From: Micrococcales bacterium
Lineage (GTDB): Bacteria > Actinomycetota > Actinomycetes > Actinomycetales > Cellulomonadaceae
Assembly: GCA_009785115.1 (NCBI GenBank)
Contig: WQWY01000011.1
Span: 1 to 64,000 of the forward strand
Direction of reading: 5' to 3'
DNA: 64,000 nucleotides
Shown here: one piece after another, positions 33,812 through 42,621 of the stretch
How the letters are laid out: the number at the start of each line of letters is the position of its first letter
Position numbering within the stretch: position 1 is the first letter of the stretch
Program-made: the position numbers and the translations under genes
Notes under the pieces: generated by a model
Seen by the model: the letters and a program-made list of their open reading frames with translations, nothing else
What the model was told of the DNA's origin: nothing
Databases searched by the model: none

Positions 33812-35341
33812 TCAGTAGGCCCCGTGGCCCTTCAGCACCGCGCGCCCCGTCTTCCACAAGATCATCAGGTCCATCGAGACCGACCAGTTGTCGACGTAGC
33901 GCAGGTCGAGCGCGACCGAGGCGTCCCAGTCCAGGTCAGAGCGCCCGCTGACCTGCCACAGGCCGGTCAGACCAGGCCGCACGTGCAGACGTCGGCCGAC
34001 GTGGTCGGGGTAGGCGGCGACCTCCTCCGCCAGAGGCGGTCTGGGGCCGACCAGCGACATGTCGCCCCTGACGATGTTCCACAGCTGCGGCAGCTCGTCG
34101 AGCGAGGTGCGACGCAGGAGGCGACCGACAGGGGTCACCCGCGGGTCCTCGCGCATCTTGAACAGCAGACCAGCGCCCTCAGACCTGTCCAGCAGCTTCT
34201 GCTTGCGCTCCTCCGCGTCGGCGTACATCGTGCGGAGCTTCCACATGGTGAAGGTCTTGCCGTCCAGGCCCACCCGGGTCTGCCGGAAGAAGGCCCCCCC
34301 GGGCGAGGTCGCGACGACCGCCAGGGCGGCCACCGCGATCACCGGCAAGGCCACGACCGACCCGATCAGGGCGAGACCACGGTCCATCGCCGACTTCATC
34401 AGCAGACGGCGGCGCGGGGTCTCCACCTCGACGTCCAGCAGCGACACCCCCGCGGCAGGGCGCAAGGTCAGGCGCGGGCCCGCGACCTCGACGAGGTCTG
34501 GCGCGACCACGAGATCGGCATGAGCCCGGCCCAGCGCCCACGACAGGCGACGCATCGCATCACCGGAGAGCGTGGACATCGACACCACGACCACCTCGAC
34601 ATGACGGTCGACGGCCACCTGGACGATGTCAGCCAGACCTCCGACGACCTTGATGCCGCCGACCTCGTCGCAGGTCTCGGGGTCAGGCAGGCACACCGCG
34701 ACAGGCTCGAAACCGTGATAGGGCGAGCCGTGGAGCTTGGCGACCAGCCGGCTCACGTCGGAGGTGTCACCGACCACCAGGGTCGGCTGCATCGCCTCGC
34801 CACGCTCACGAGCCCGGTGCAGACGCCGACGACGGCTGTGCCGGGCGACCCAGCTGAGCACCCACAGCAGCGGCAGGCCGACGAAGAGGAGACGACGCGG
34901 CACCTCGAGCTGCATGGTGAAACCGACAGCCATCATGCCGAGCCCCAGCAGGACCACGGCGCGCAGCGCGGCCTCGAACTCCACCGACGCCGAGCCGAGA
35001 GACTTGCGCAGATATCCCCGCGACGCCGCGACCAGCGTCACGAACGACGCCCCGGCGATCGCGCCGAAGGCGAGGCTGACCCAGCCGAACCGCCAGGTCA
35101 GCGCCACCGTGATGGTGAAGGCGAGCACGAGGTCGCCGAGGATCGTCGAGCGCACGTACGACGGTGCCACCTCGCGCCAACGACGACGCTGCGTGTCGTC
35201 GACCGTCTCGCGGGCGACGAACGGCTGCGGTGAGGCCCAGGAGCGGCGCGGCTCTCGCGACGGGGCACGGCGCTCCGAGGCACGCTCACGATCAGCGAGG
35301 CTCGCGGTCCCGACGCCATAGTCGTCCGCGAACGGCGCCAT
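33812..35341 (-). CDS. Priming undecaprenyl-phosphate sugar phosphotransferase (WcaJ/WbaP-like)
   Basis: This enzyme starts repeat-unit synthesis by moving a sugar-1-phosphate to undecaprenyl phosphate. The ATG at 35341 has a strong GGAGG and gives 509 residues. An N-terminal variable tail is followed by four hydrophobic segments (residues 70-190), a Rossmann-like CoA-binding-type region, and the bacterial sugar transferase domain with KSAMDRGLALIGSVV, TRVGLDGKTFTMWKLRTMY, RRTSLDELPQLWNIVRGDMSLVGPRPP and WQVSGRSD. All the usual catalytic-core motifs are present. The mRNA leader has a hairpin that can hide the ribosome binding site. Confidence 0.93.
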   Translation of the reverse strand: MAPFADDYGVGTASLADRERASERRAPSREPRRSWASPQPFVARETVDDTQRRRWREVAPSYVRSTILGDLVLAFTITVALTWRFGWVSLAFGAIAGASFVTLVAASRGYLRKSLGSASVEFEAALRAVVLLGLGMMAVGFTMQLEVPRRLLFVGLPLLWVLSWVARHSRRRRLHRARERGEAMQPTLVVGDTSDVSRLVAKLHGSPYHGFEPVAVCLPDPETCDEVGGIKVVGGLADIVQVAVDRHVEVVVVSMSTLSGDAMRRLSWALGRAHADLVVAPDLVEVAGPRLTLRPAAGVSLLDVEVETPRRRLLMKSAMDRGLALIGSVVALPVIAVAALAVVATSPGGAFFRQTRVGLDGKTFTMWKLRTMYADAEERKQKLLDRSEGAGLLFKMREDPRVTPVGRLLRRTSLDELPQLWNIVRGDMSLVGPRPPLAEEVAAYPDHVGRRLHVRPGLTGLWQVSGRSDLDWDASVALDLRYVDNWSVSMDLMILWKTGRAVLKGHGAY

Positions 35342-35347
35342 GGTGAC

Positions 35348-35377
35348 CTCCGGGTAGGTTTTTGCGACTACCTGGAG
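35348..35377 (-). promoter_or_regulatory. Ribosome-site-masking hairpin in sugar transferase leader
   Basis: In the mRNA direction, CTCCAGGTAG (35377-35368) pairs with CTACCCGGAG (35357-35348) at nine or ten of ten positions, with a TCGCAAAAAC loop. The 3' arm includes most of the GGAGG that serves the ATG at 35341, so folding would block initiation. Confidence 0.5.
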
Positions 35378-35445
35378 ATTAGCCCTGCTGGAATGCCCGG
35401 AACCACCAAGTTCTGCCTGATTCACCCAGTTGGCGGGGGCGAAGA

Positions 35446-36069
35446 TTACCGTACCGGGGCGTGGAACGCGCGCTGAGCGGCCTCGAGGCCGTCGCGGACG
35501 ACCGCCTCGACCGCGTCGGCCGCCCGGTCGACCACCCAGCCCAGCTCGCCACGCTCGTCGGCGGCGAAGTCGCGCAGCACGTAGTCAGCCGCGTCCTGAC
35601 GGCCGGGAGGTCGGCCGATGCCGACACGCACGCGCAGGTAGTCGCGGGTGCCCAACGCCCGGGAGATGTCCCTCAGGCCGTTGTGACCACCCTCCCCGCC
35701 GCCGATCTTCAGGCGCACGTCGGCGAACGGGATGTCGAGCTCGTCGTGCACGACGACGAGACGCCCCGGCTCCACGCCGAGGTAGCGGACGACCTGGCCG
35801 ACCGGGCCGCCCGACTCGTTCATGTAGGTGGTCGGCCTCACCAGCATCGCGGCCGGGCCAGGGGCCCCACCGGGCAGCACCCCCAGGCGTACCGACGCCG
35901 ACACCGCACGGGGCCGCTGGCCACCCGGCCCGGAGGCCGCCTGGAACCGCGACCCTGTGCGGCGGGCCAGCTCGTCAAGCACCATCTGCCCGACGTTGTG
36001 CCTGTTCCCGGCGTACCGGGGGCCCGGGTTGCCGAGCCCGACGACGACCCACGGTGCGGGAGCGGTCAC
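35446..36069 (-). CDS. pth: Peptidyl-tRNA hydrolase
   Basis: Pth releases tRNA from prematurely dropped peptidyl-tRNA. From GTG 36069 the protein has 207 residues, near the family norm, with VVGLGNPGPRYAGNRHNVG (catalytic His and the tRNA-end binding Asn), RPTTYMNESG, VVHDELDIPFADVRLKIGGGEGGHNGLRDI (DELD and GGHNGL motifs) and DYLRVRVGIGRP. A start at GTG 36183 would add a Gln/Ala-rich repeat tail (QAQGLGQAQ) and overlap rplY by 17 bases; I prefer the shorter form. It follows rplY directly, a frequent pairing. Confidence 0.93.
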   Translation of the reverse strand: MTAPAPWVVVGLGNPGPRYAGNRHNVGQMVLDELARRTGSRFQAASGPGGQRPRAVSASVRLGVLPGGAPGPAAMLVRPTTYMNESGGPVGQVVRYLGVEPGRLVVVHDELDIPFADVRLKIGGGEGGHNGLRDISRALGTRDYLRVRVGIGRPPGRQDAADYVLRDFAADERGELGWVVDRAADAVEAVVRDGLEAAQRAFHAPVR

Positions 36070-36166
36070 CTGCTCAGCCCCCTGTGCTTGACCGAGACCC
36101 TGCGCCTGATCGACACCCTGTGCCCGCCCACGCCGCGCGCGCCCGAACCCGCGTGCGAACCAGAGG

Positions 36167-36748
36167 TCAGGCCTCCTCGGCACCCTCGGCCTCTTCGGCC
36201 GCGGTCGGCTCGGTCATCGGCAGCGAGATGGTCACCACGACGTGCTCGGGGTCCGACAGCAGCATCGAGCCCTTCGGCAGCACGACGTCGCGGGCGTACA
36301 CGACGGTCCCGTCGGCCATCCCGGTGATGTCCAGGTCGACCGCCGACGGCAGGTGGGTGGCCTCGGCCTCGAGCTCGAGCGACTGGGTCTCCACGACGTG
36401 GATCGTCCCGGGCGCCGACTCGCCCACGACGTGCACCGGGACGTCGACGGCGACCTTCTCGCCACGCTTGACGATGAGCAGGTCGACGTGCTCGATGACC
36501 TGCCTGACGGGCTCGATCTGCACGTCCCTGACGATGGCCAGGGTCTTCTTGCTGTCCAGGAGGATCTCGAACAGGGCGTTGGTGTGCTTGAGAGCCATCA
36601 TCGTCGCGTGACCGGGCAGCGAGACGTGGACCGGGTCGGTGCCGTGCCCGTAGAGCACCGCAGGGATCTGGTGAGCGCGACGCAGACGGCGGGCGGCGCC
36701 CTTGCCGAACTCGGTGCGGGTGGTGGCGGTCAGCGTGATGTCAGCCAT
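36167..36748 (-). CDS. rplY: 50S ribosomal protein L25/general stress protein Ctc
   Basis: This is the Ctc-type long form of L25, which binds 5S rRNA. The 193 residues have an N-terminal L25 domain (TEFGKGAARRLRRAHQIPAVLYGHG, residues 11-35) and a C-terminal TL5-like beta domain (residues 95-185), ending in an acidic Ala/Glu-rich tail. The start is ATG 36748 with GGGAG six bases before. It sits between prs and pth in the same direction, the common actinobacterial order. Confidence 0.95.
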   Translation of the reverse strand: MADITLTATTRTEFGKGAARRLRRAHQIPAVLYGHGTDPVHVSLPGHATMMALKHTNALFEILLDSKKTLAIVRDVQIEPVRQVIEHVDLLIVKRGEKVAVDVPVHVVGESAPGTIHVVETQSLELEAEATHLPSAVDLDITGMADGTVVYARDVVLPKGSMLLSDPEHVVVTISLPMTEPTAAEEAEGAEEA

Positions 36749-36910
36749 GAAGGGCTCCCAGGTCGTAGGTAGACGAGCAGACGGACCTCGACGTGGGACG
36801 CGAGACGCACCGGGAAGCGAGACGCACGTAGCGTCAGGCCCAGTCGATCACGGAGGGCCGGGGTCGTCCCGCCTCCCTCGCCGAGGCAGCCTGAGCATCC
36901 TACCCGCTCC

Positions 36911-36932
36911 GCGAGGTGAGGACCTCACCGCG
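36911..36932 (-). terminator. Near-perfect palindrome between prs and rplY
   Basis: GCG-A-GGTGAGG-A-CCTCACC-GCG forms an inverted repeat in the 236-bp gap between the prs stop (36985) and the rplY start (36748). It may terminate prs, although the very short centre also fits a protein-binding site. Nearby, GCGAGACGCAC occurs twice. Confidence 0.4.
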
Positions 36933-36984
36933 TCGACGTGAGGGCTCTGGTCGGTCGTCGCTGCCGATCAGACCTTGCCGTCGA

Positions 36985-37971
36985 TCACGCGTTGCCGTCG
37001 AACAGTGAGGTCACCGAGCCGTCGTCGAAGACCTCGCGGATGGCCCGCGCCAGGATCGGCGCGATCGACAGGACCGTGAGCCTGTCGAAGCGACGTTCCT
37101 CGGGCAGCGGGAGCGTGTCGGTGACGACGACCTCCTTGGCCCCGCACTCCTGGAGCCGCTGCGTGGCCGGGTCGGACAGCACCCCGTGGGTGGCGACGAC
37201 GATCACGTCCTTCGCACCCGCCTTGAGCACCACCCGGACAGCCTCGGAGATCGTCCCGCCCGTGTCGATGAGGTCGTCCACCAGGATGCAGGTGCGGCCC
37301 TCGACGTCACCGACCACCCGGTGCGCCACCGACTTGTTCGGCGTGCGGATGTCGCGGGTCTTGTGCACGAAGGCCAGCGGCCCGCCGCCCAGCTTGGCGG
37401 CCCACTGCTCGGCCACCCGGATGCGCCCGGCGTCGGGTGAGACGACGGTGACGTTGGTCACGTCGACCCGCGAGCGGACGTGCTCCACGAGGATCGGCTG
37501 CGCCCACAGGTGGTCGACGGGCCCGTTGAAGAAGCCCTGGATCTGCGCGGAGTGCAGGTCGACGCTGATGATCCGGTCGGCGCCGGCGGTCCTGAACAGG
37601 TCGCACATCAGGCGGGCGGAGATCGGCTCGCGACCACGGTGCTTCTTGTCCTGGCGGGCGTAGCCGAAGAACGGCGCCACCACCGTGATCGTCTTCACGC
37701 TCGCCCGCTTGAGCGCGTCGACCATGAGCAGCTGCTCCATGATCCACTGGTTGATGGGTGAGGCGTGGGACTGCAAGACGAAGGCGTCCGACCCGCGCAC
37801 CGACTCGCCGAACCGCGTGAAGATCTCGCCGTTGGCGAAGTCCAAGGCGGTGGTCGGCACCAGCTGGATGCCCAGGTGGTCGGCGACGTCCCCGGCCAGC
37901 TCGGGGTGCGCACGGCCAGAGACCAGCACCAGTCGTTTCTCGCTGTCTACGGTGACCAGCCCGGTCATCAT
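36985..37971 (-). CDS. prs: Ribose-phosphate pyrophosphokinase
   Basis: This enzyme makes PRPP from ribose-5-phosphate and ATP for nucleotide, His and Trp synthesis. The 328 residues carry the catalytic flexible loop and metal site in VVAPFFGYARQDKKHRGREPISA, VDLHSAQIQGFF, the regulatory-type VVSPDAGRIRVAEQWA, and the PRPP-binding loop ILVDDLIDTGGT. It overlaps the glmU stop (ATGA), so glmU and prs are coupled, as in many actinobacteria. Intact. Confidence 0.97.
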   Translation of the reverse strand: MMTGLVTVDSEKRLVLVSGRAHPELAGDVADHLGIQLVPTTALDFANGEIFTRFGESVRGSDAFVLQSHASPINQWIMEQLLMVDALKRASVKTITVVAPFFGYARQDKKHRGREPISARLMCDLFRTAGADRIISVDLHSAQIQGFFNGPVDHLWAQPILVEHVRSRVDVTNVTVVSPDAGRIRVAEQWAAKLGGGPLAFVHKTRDIRTPNKSVAHRVVGDVEGRTCILVDDLIDTGGTISEAVRVVLKAGAKDVIVVATHGVLSDPATQRLQECGAKEVVVTDTLPLPEERRFDRLTVLSIAPILARAIREVFDDGSVTSLFDGNA

Positions 37972-39437
37972 GCCTGCTCTCTGCTCGGTTCTTCGCTGCT
38001 CTGCTGTGCGTCGAGGGCCGCCTGCGCGGCCTGCGCCGCGGCCGAGCCCGGACGGCGGCTGATGACCCAGCCGTCGATCGTGCGCTGGCTGTTCTCGCTG
38101 AGGGCCAGGGCCCCGGGCGGCACGTCGTGACGGATCACCGCGCCGGCACCGGTGTAGGCACCGTCCCCGACCACGACCGGGGCGACGAACATGTTGTCCG
38201 ACCCGGTGCGCGCGTGGGAGCCGATCACCGTGCGGTGCTTGGTCACGCCGTCGTAGTTGACGGTGACCGACGCCGCGCCGACGTTGGCCTGCTCACCGAT
38301 CTCCGCGTCGCCGATGTAGGACAGGTGCGGCACCTTCGACCCGCGCCCGATGGTCGCGTTCTTGGTCTCCACGAAGGTGCCGATCTTGCCCTTCTCGCCC
38401 AGCACGGTGCCCGGGCGCAGGTAGGCGAACGGCCCCACGCTGGCACCGGGCCCGATCACCGAGTCTGAGCCGTGCGTGCGCACCACGGTGGCACCCTGCC
38501 CGATCTCGACGTTGCGCACCGTGGTGTCCGGCCCGACCGTGGCGCCCGCCGCGACCGACGAGGCGCCGAAGATCTGCGTGCCGGGCAGCAGCGTCACGTC
38601 TGGGGCGAGGTCCACGTCGACGTCCACCCAGGTGGTCGCGGGGTCGACCACGGTGACCCCGGCCCGCATCCAGCGCTCGAGGACGCGGCGGTTCAGCTCG
38701 GCGCCCAGCGCCGCCAGCTGCACCCGGTCGTTGATGCCCTCGACCGAGACACGGTCGTCGGTGCGCAGCGCCCGCACGTGCCCGCCCTCGACCCTGGCCA
38801 GGGCGAGCACGTCGGTGAGGTACATCTCGCCCTGCGCGTTGTCGCGCCCGAGGCGGCCCAGGGCGTCGCGCAGCGCCGCGGCGTCGAACACGTAGACGCC
38901 GGAGTTGATCTCGTCGATGGCCCGCTGGGCCTCGTCGGCGTCGCGCTCCTCGACGATGCCGGTCACCTCTCCGGTGCCGGGGTCGCGCACGATCCGTCCA
39001 TAACCAGCGGGGTCGGGCACCTGGGTGGTCAGCACGGTCACCTGGTTGCCGTCGGCGTGGTGGGCGACCAGCAGCTCGGCGACGGTGCCGGCGTCCAGCA
39101 GCGGCACGTCCCCGGAGAGCACGACGACCGCACCGGCCGCCGAGGCACCCAGGGCGTCCATCGCCACCTGGACGGCCCGTCCGGTGCCAGGCACCTCGTC
39201 CTGGTCGACGAGCAGCGCCTCGGGGTCGAGGTGCTCGACGTGCGCGGCGACCTGGTCGCGGCCGTGCCGCACCACGACGACGACCTTCTCGGGCGCCAGC
39301 GTGCGGGCGGTGGTCAAGACGTGGCCGAGCAGGCTGCGCCCACCGATCTCGTGCAGGACCTTGGGGACCGCCGAGCGCATCCGGGTGCCTTCCCCAGCGG
39401 CGAGGACGATGACGGCTGCCGGGCGTGGGATGGTCAC
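37968..39437 (-). CDS. glmU: Bifunctional GlmU (N-acetylglucosamine-1-P uridyltransferase / acetyltransferase)
   Basis: GlmU makes UDP-GlcNAc, used by peptidoglycan and probably by the polysaccharide locus. The 489 residues comprise an N-terminal pyrophosphorylase (VIVLAAGEGTRMRSAVPKVLH) and a C-terminal left-handed beta-helix with hexapeptide repeats. Expected residues are visible in VETKNATIGRGSKVPHLSYIGDAEIGE (including the catalytic His), NYDGVTKHRTVIG, and a C-terminal extension (AAAQAAQAALDAQ) beyond the helix. The start is GTG 39437 with GAGGAG eight bases upstream. Confidence 0.97.
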   Translation of the reverse strand: MTIPRPAAVIVLAAGEGTRMRSAVPKVLHEIGGRSLLGHVLTTARTLAPEKVVVVVRHGRDQVAAHVEHLDPEALLVDQDEVPGTGRAVQVAMDALGASAAGAVVVLSGDVPLLDAGTVAELLVAHHADGNQVTVLTTQVPDPAGYGRIVRDPGTGEVTGIVEERDADEAQRAIDEINSGVYVFDAAALRDALGRLGRDNAQGEMYLTDVLALARVEGGHVRALRTDDRVSVEGINDRVQLAALGAELNRRVLERWMRAGVTVVDPATTWVDVDVDLAPDVTLLPGTQIFGASSVAAGATVGPDTTVRNVEIGQGATVVRTHGSDSVIGPGASVGPFAYLRPGTVLGEKGKIGTFVETKNATIGRGSKVPHLSYIGDAEIGEQANVGAASVTVNYDGVTKHRTVIGSHARTGSDNMFVAPVVVGDGAYTGAGAVIRHDVPPGALALSENSQRTIDGWVISRRPGSAAAQAAQAALDAQQSSEEPSREQA

Positions 39438-39546
39438 CAGGTGCGCTCCTCAGAGCTCGGCCACCGTGCGGCGGCGTCTGTCAGGGGGTAGACGAACTCT
39501 ACCGCCCGCTGGTGCCGACGACGGCGAGATGCTGGTGATTCCTGTG

Positions 39547-39618
39547 CTCCGCCTCCAGGATTCGAACCTGGACCGCAAGGCTCCAAAGGCCTGCGTGCTG
39601 CCGTTACACCAAGGCGGA
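39547..39618 (-). tRNA. tRNA-Gln (anticodon UUG)
   Basis: The minus strand folds as a 72-nt cloverleaf. Acceptor arm TCCGCCT pairs with AGGCGGA with discriminator G73; the D-loop has GTGTAACGGCAGCAC; the anticodon loop is CTTTGGA with T33 before anticodon TTG; the T arm reads TCCAGGTTCGAATCCTGGA. The 3' CCA is not encoded. It lies between glmU and a TetR gene. Confidence 0.92.
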
Positions 39619-39701
39619 TCGCGAGGGACAGTCTGCCAGCCCCGGTCTGCCGTCACAGACCCAGGTCGGGAGTCCGGTGCCACCGGGCTCCCGGAAGGGG
39701 C

Positions 39702-40334
39702 ATGATGAGGGCCGTGTCCGACAGCAGACGTTCGAGGATGACGGGGAGCGAGCGGCGTGCCCAGCTGGTCGAGGTCGCGCGCACGCTGTTCGCCGAGAAG
39801 GGCTTCGAGCAGACCAGCGTGGAGGAGATCGCGGCCAGGGCCAACGTCTCCAAGCCCGTGGTCTACGAGCACTTCGGCGGCAAGGAGGGCATCTACGCGG
39901 TCGTCGTGGACCGCGAGACCCAGGCCCTGACCGGTGCGCTGACCGCGGCCCTGGACAAGGGCGGCCACCCGAAGACCCTGGTCGAGCAGACCGCGCTCGC
40001 CCTGCTGGGGTATATCGAGAACAACGAGGACGGCTTCCGTATCCTCGTCAGGGACTCGCCCGTCGCCCAGGCGACGGGCACCTTCTCGTCCTTGATCGGG
40101 GACGTCGCCACCCGGGTCGAGCACCTGCTGGCCGACCAGTTCAAGAAGCGCGGCCAAGACCCCAAGACCGCGCCGATGTACTCCCAGATGCTGGTCGGCA
40201 TGGTGGCCCTGACCGGGCAGTGGTGGCTCGACGCGCGCAGCCCCCGCAAGGACGAGGTCGCCGCCCACCTGGTCAATCTCGCCTGGAACGGCCTCGCCGG
40301 CCTCGAACGCCGCCCCCGCCTGACGACCAGCTGA
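39702..40334 (+). CDS. TetR-family transcriptional regulator
   Basis: This 210-residue regulator has an N-terminal helix-turn-helix (RAQLVEVARTLFAEKGFEQTSVEEIAARANVSKPVVYEHFGGKEGIYA, about residues 18-64) and a C-terminal all-helical ligand/dimer domain with SSLIGDVATRVEHLLADQFKKRG. The start could be ATG 39702, 39705 or GTG 39714. This kind of TetR protein next to glmU recurs in Micrococcales. Its target is not evident, and no operator-like palindrome is obvious upstream. Confidence 0.85.
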   Translation: MMRAVSDSRRSRMTGSERRAQLVEVARTLFAEKGFEQTSVEEIAARANVSKPVVYEHFGGKEGIYAVVVDRETQALTGALTAALDKGGHPKTLVEQTALALLGYIENNEDGFRILVRDSPVAQATGTFSSLIGDVATRVEHLLADQFKKRGQDPKTAPMYSQMLVGMVALTGQWWLDARSPRKDEVAAHLVNLAWNGLAGLERRPRLTTS

Positions 40335-40395
40335 TCGTCGCGTGGCGAGCGGTTGAATCCGTGGATACCCCGCCATGAAGAAACTCGACGTCACG

Positions 40396-40401
40396 TAACC
40401 T
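40396..40401 (+). promoter_or_regulatory. -10 element for leaderless marR transcript
   Basis: TAACCT is followed by seven bases and then the ATG at 40409, with no ribosome binding site between. This fits a leaderless transcript. Confidence 0.4.
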
Positions 40402-40408
40402 GTGCCCC

Positions 40409-40912
40409 ATGCTCGATGCTCCACGTGATGAGGTCGGTCGGATCGTCGCCGCCTGGCGACGGGAACGGCCCGACCTGGACGTCAGCCCGCTCGAGGTGCT
40501 GTCACGGATCAGCCGGCTCGCCCGTCACCTGGACCTGGCCCGACGCGCCACGTTCGCTTCTCACGACCTGGAGACCTGGGAGTTCGACGTCCTGGCCGCC
40601 CTGCGCCGCCAGGGTATGCCCTACCGGCTCTCGCCCAGCGCCCTGCTCAACGAGACGCTGGTCACCTCGGGGACGATGACCAACCGGATCGACCGGCTCG
40701 AGGACCGTGGGATGGTGCGCCGCCTGCCTTCCCCCAACGACCGTCGCGGCATCTTGGTCGAGCTCACCCTGGAGGGGCGAACCCGCGTCGACGCGGCGCT
40801 GGCCACGTTGCTGACCGCCGAGCACTCCCTGCTGATCGGCCTCGGCGACGACGACACGCGCACCCTGGCCAGCCTGCTGCACGACGTGCTGGCCCCGTTC
40901 GACGCGCCCTGA
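40409..40912 (+). CDS. MarR-family transcriptional regulator
   Basis: This 167-residue MarR-type winged-helix regulator has the DNA-binding region LSPSALLNETLVTSGTMTNRIDRLEDRGMVRRLPSPNDRRGILVELT (about residues 74-120), with the wing basic cluster PNDRR typical of the family, flanked by dimerisation helices. A leaderless start is likely. It converges with proC. Its ligand and targets are unknown. Confidence 0.88.
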   Translation: MLDAPRDEVGRIVAAWRRERPDLDVSPLEVLSRISRLARHLDLARRATFASHDLETWEFDVLAALRRQGMPYRLSPSALLNETLVTSGTMTNRIDRLEDRGMVRRLPSPNDRRGILVELTLEGRTRVDAALATLLTAEHSLLIGLGDDDTRTLASLLHDVLAPFDAP

Positions 40913-40955
40913 CCGCACCACGCCCGCGAGAAGACCCTGGGGTCCCGCACGCACC

Positions 40956-41774
40956 TCACGAGGGGCGACCCAACGCCACCGAGCGCTGGTGGGCGGCACG
41001 GGCCGCCGCGACCACGCCGGCCCTCACGCCGTGCGCGTCGAGCTCGGCCACGGCGGCGACCGTCGTCCCGCCAGGGGACGAGACCTGCTCGCGCAGCGCC
41101 GTCGGGCTCTCCTGCGTGCGGGCGGCCAACGCACCGGCACCCTCCACGGTGGCCACCGCGAGACGGACCGCCAGGTCACGGGTGAGGCCCAGCAGCACAC
41201 CAGCCTCGGCCATGGCGTCGATCAGGTAGAAGGCGTAGGCCGGGCCCGAGCCGGAGATCGCGGTCACCGCGCCCAGGTCCGCCTCAGGGACCCGCACCAC
41301 CAGGCCGGTCGCGGCGAGCAGGCGCTCGGTGAGGCTCAGGTGCTCCTCGGTGGCGGCGGAGCCCGCGGAGATCGCCGCGGCTCCTTTGCCGACCACGGCG
41401 GGGGTGTTCGGCATCACCCGGACCACCGGGGTGCCCACGGGCAGCGCCTGCTCGTAGGCGATCAGCGGGACACCCGCCGCCACCGAGACCACGAGCGTCG
41501 AGGGGTCGAGACGACCGGCCAGCTCGGTCAGGACGCCCGGCACGACGGCCGGCTTCACAGCGAGCAGCACGACCTGAGCGCCGGGCACGGCACCGGGCAC
41601 GTCTGGCGCGATGCTCACCCCCAGCGTCGTGGCGAGCACCCGAGCCTTGTCCGGGTGAGGCTCGACGACGACGACGTCGTCCGGCTCGAAGCCGGCGGCA
41701 CGGATCGCCCCGACCAAGACGCTGCCCATCACCCCGCCGCCGACGACGACCACCCGACCGTCTACCTGCTCCAT
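40956..41774 (-). CDS. proC: Pyrroline-5-carboxylate reductase
   Basis: This enzyme catalyses the last step of proline synthesis, reducing pyrroline-5-carboxylate with NAD(P)H. The 272 residues have the N-terminal nucleotide-binding fold VVVVGGGVMGSVLVGAI, VVLLAVKPAVV, VVRVMPNTPAVVGKGAAAIS, and the signature SGSGPAYAFYLIDAMAEAGVLLG followed by LREQVSSPGGTTVAAV. GGAG precedes the ATG at 41774. Complete. Confidence 0.96.
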   Translation of the reverse strand: MEQVDGRVVVVGGGVMGSVLVGAIRAAGFEPDDVVVVEPHPDKARVLATTLGVSIAPDVPGAVPGAQVVLLAVKPAVVPGVLTELAGRLDPSTLVVSVAAGVPLIAYEQALPVGTPVVRVMPNTPAVVGKGAAAISAGSAATEEHLSLTERLLAATGLVVRVPEADLGAVTAISGSGPAYAFYLIDAMAEAGVLLGLTRDLAVRLAVATVEGAGALAARTQESPTALREQVSSPGGTTVAAVAELDAHGVRAGVVAAARAAHQRSVALGRPS

Positions 41775-41821
41775 CTCGCTCCTGTCGTCGTTCCAGCGTG
41801 CTGTCGCTCGTTCCAGAGGTG

Positions 41822-42529
41822 CTACCGGTCACCGTCGGCACCCGCGGGGTCCGCACCGGGACGGGCGGCCGGGTCAAGCTCGAGGTCGACGACCACCGGA
41901 CGGTGGTCGCTGGCCTCACGGGCCTCGTCGTCGTCGGGAACCCAGGCGCGTCGCAGACGCAGCCTCGAGGATCCCAGCACCGCGTCGATCCGCACGTCAG
42001 GCGTGCCGGCCGGGAACGTAGACCCAGCACCTGCCGCGAGATCCGTCAGCGTCGCGGTCAGGCGCTGCCACGACGGACGCCCTGGGCGCTCGTTGAGATC
42101 ACCCATCACCACCCGCGGGCCCTCGGCGCCCCACCGTCCGGCCAGCAGGTCCAGGTGGGCGGCTCTCGAGCTCGCCCGCAACGGCAGGTGCAGCACCAGC
42201 ACCTGGATGCCGTCGACGGTGGCGCCGCTCGCACCTCGGCCCATCGGCAGCGGACGACGCCAGGTCGCCCGCTCGCGCGGCAGGCGCAGCCTGAAGACCT
42301 GGTCGACCTCGACATGGCTGGCCACGAGCAGCGCCGTCGTCCCCGCCGGGCCGCCGAGCACCACCGGCCGCAGGCCGGTGCGCCGTGCGAGGAGGGCGAC
42401 CCGCACCCGCCCCAGCGGTCCTCGTCCCGGTTCTTGGAGCCCCACGACGTCCGCCCGCAGACGGCGGAGCACCTGAGCCACCTGCGCACCTCGACGCAGG
42501 CCCTCGACGTTGTAGCTGACGAACCGCAC
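41822..42529 (-). CDS. Endonuclease/exonuclease/phosphatase family protein
   Basis: This 235-residue EEP-fold metal-dependent hydrolase has the key motifs in order: SYNVEGLR, GLQEPG (Glu metal ligand), HLPLRA, GDLNERPG (GDxN) and the terminal ASDHRPVVVDL (SDHxP). Substrate specificity (nucleic acid versus sugar or lipid phosphate) cannot be told from sequence. It lacks a signal peptide, so it is probably cytoplasmic. It follows hppA in the same direction but is separated by a strong terminator, and precedes proC. Confidence 0.85.
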   Translation of the reverse strand: MRFVSYNVEGLRRGAQVAQVLRRLRADVVGLQEPGRGPLGRVRVALLARRTGLRPVVLGGPAGTTALLVASHVEVDQVFRLRLPRERATWRRPLPMGRGASGATVDGIQVLVLHLPLRASSRAAHLDLLAGRWGAEGPRVVMGDLNERPGRPSWQRLTATLTDLAAGAGSTFPAGTPDVRIDAVLGSSRLRLRRAWVPDDDEAREASDHRPVVVDLELDPAARPGADPAGADGDR

Positions 42530-42561
42530 CCGACCAGCCTAGCGACGAGGGAAGCAGACGA

Positions 42562-42598
42562 CTGGTGCCGGCCTCCTTCGAGGGGAGGCCGGCACCAG
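42562..42598 (-). terminator. Strong hairpin terminator after hppA
   Basis: CTGGTGCCGGCCTCC (42562-42576) pairs perfectly with GGAGGCCGGCACCAG (42584-42598), a 15-bp GC-rich stem with a 7-base loop. It lies between the hppA stop (42622) and the start of the EEP gene (42529). Confidence 0.75.
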
Positions 42599-42621
42599 GG
42601 CGAGGAGCAGCGGTACGAAGG

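Noticed and set aside
35348..35377. Known riboswitch class upstream of the sugar transferase
   Set aside because: Only a single simple hairpin is visible; no conserved riboswitch core was recognised.
39547..39618. tRNA-Gln as an attachment site for an integrated island
   Set aside because: No second copy of the tRNA 3' end, no integrase, and ordinary genes on both sides.
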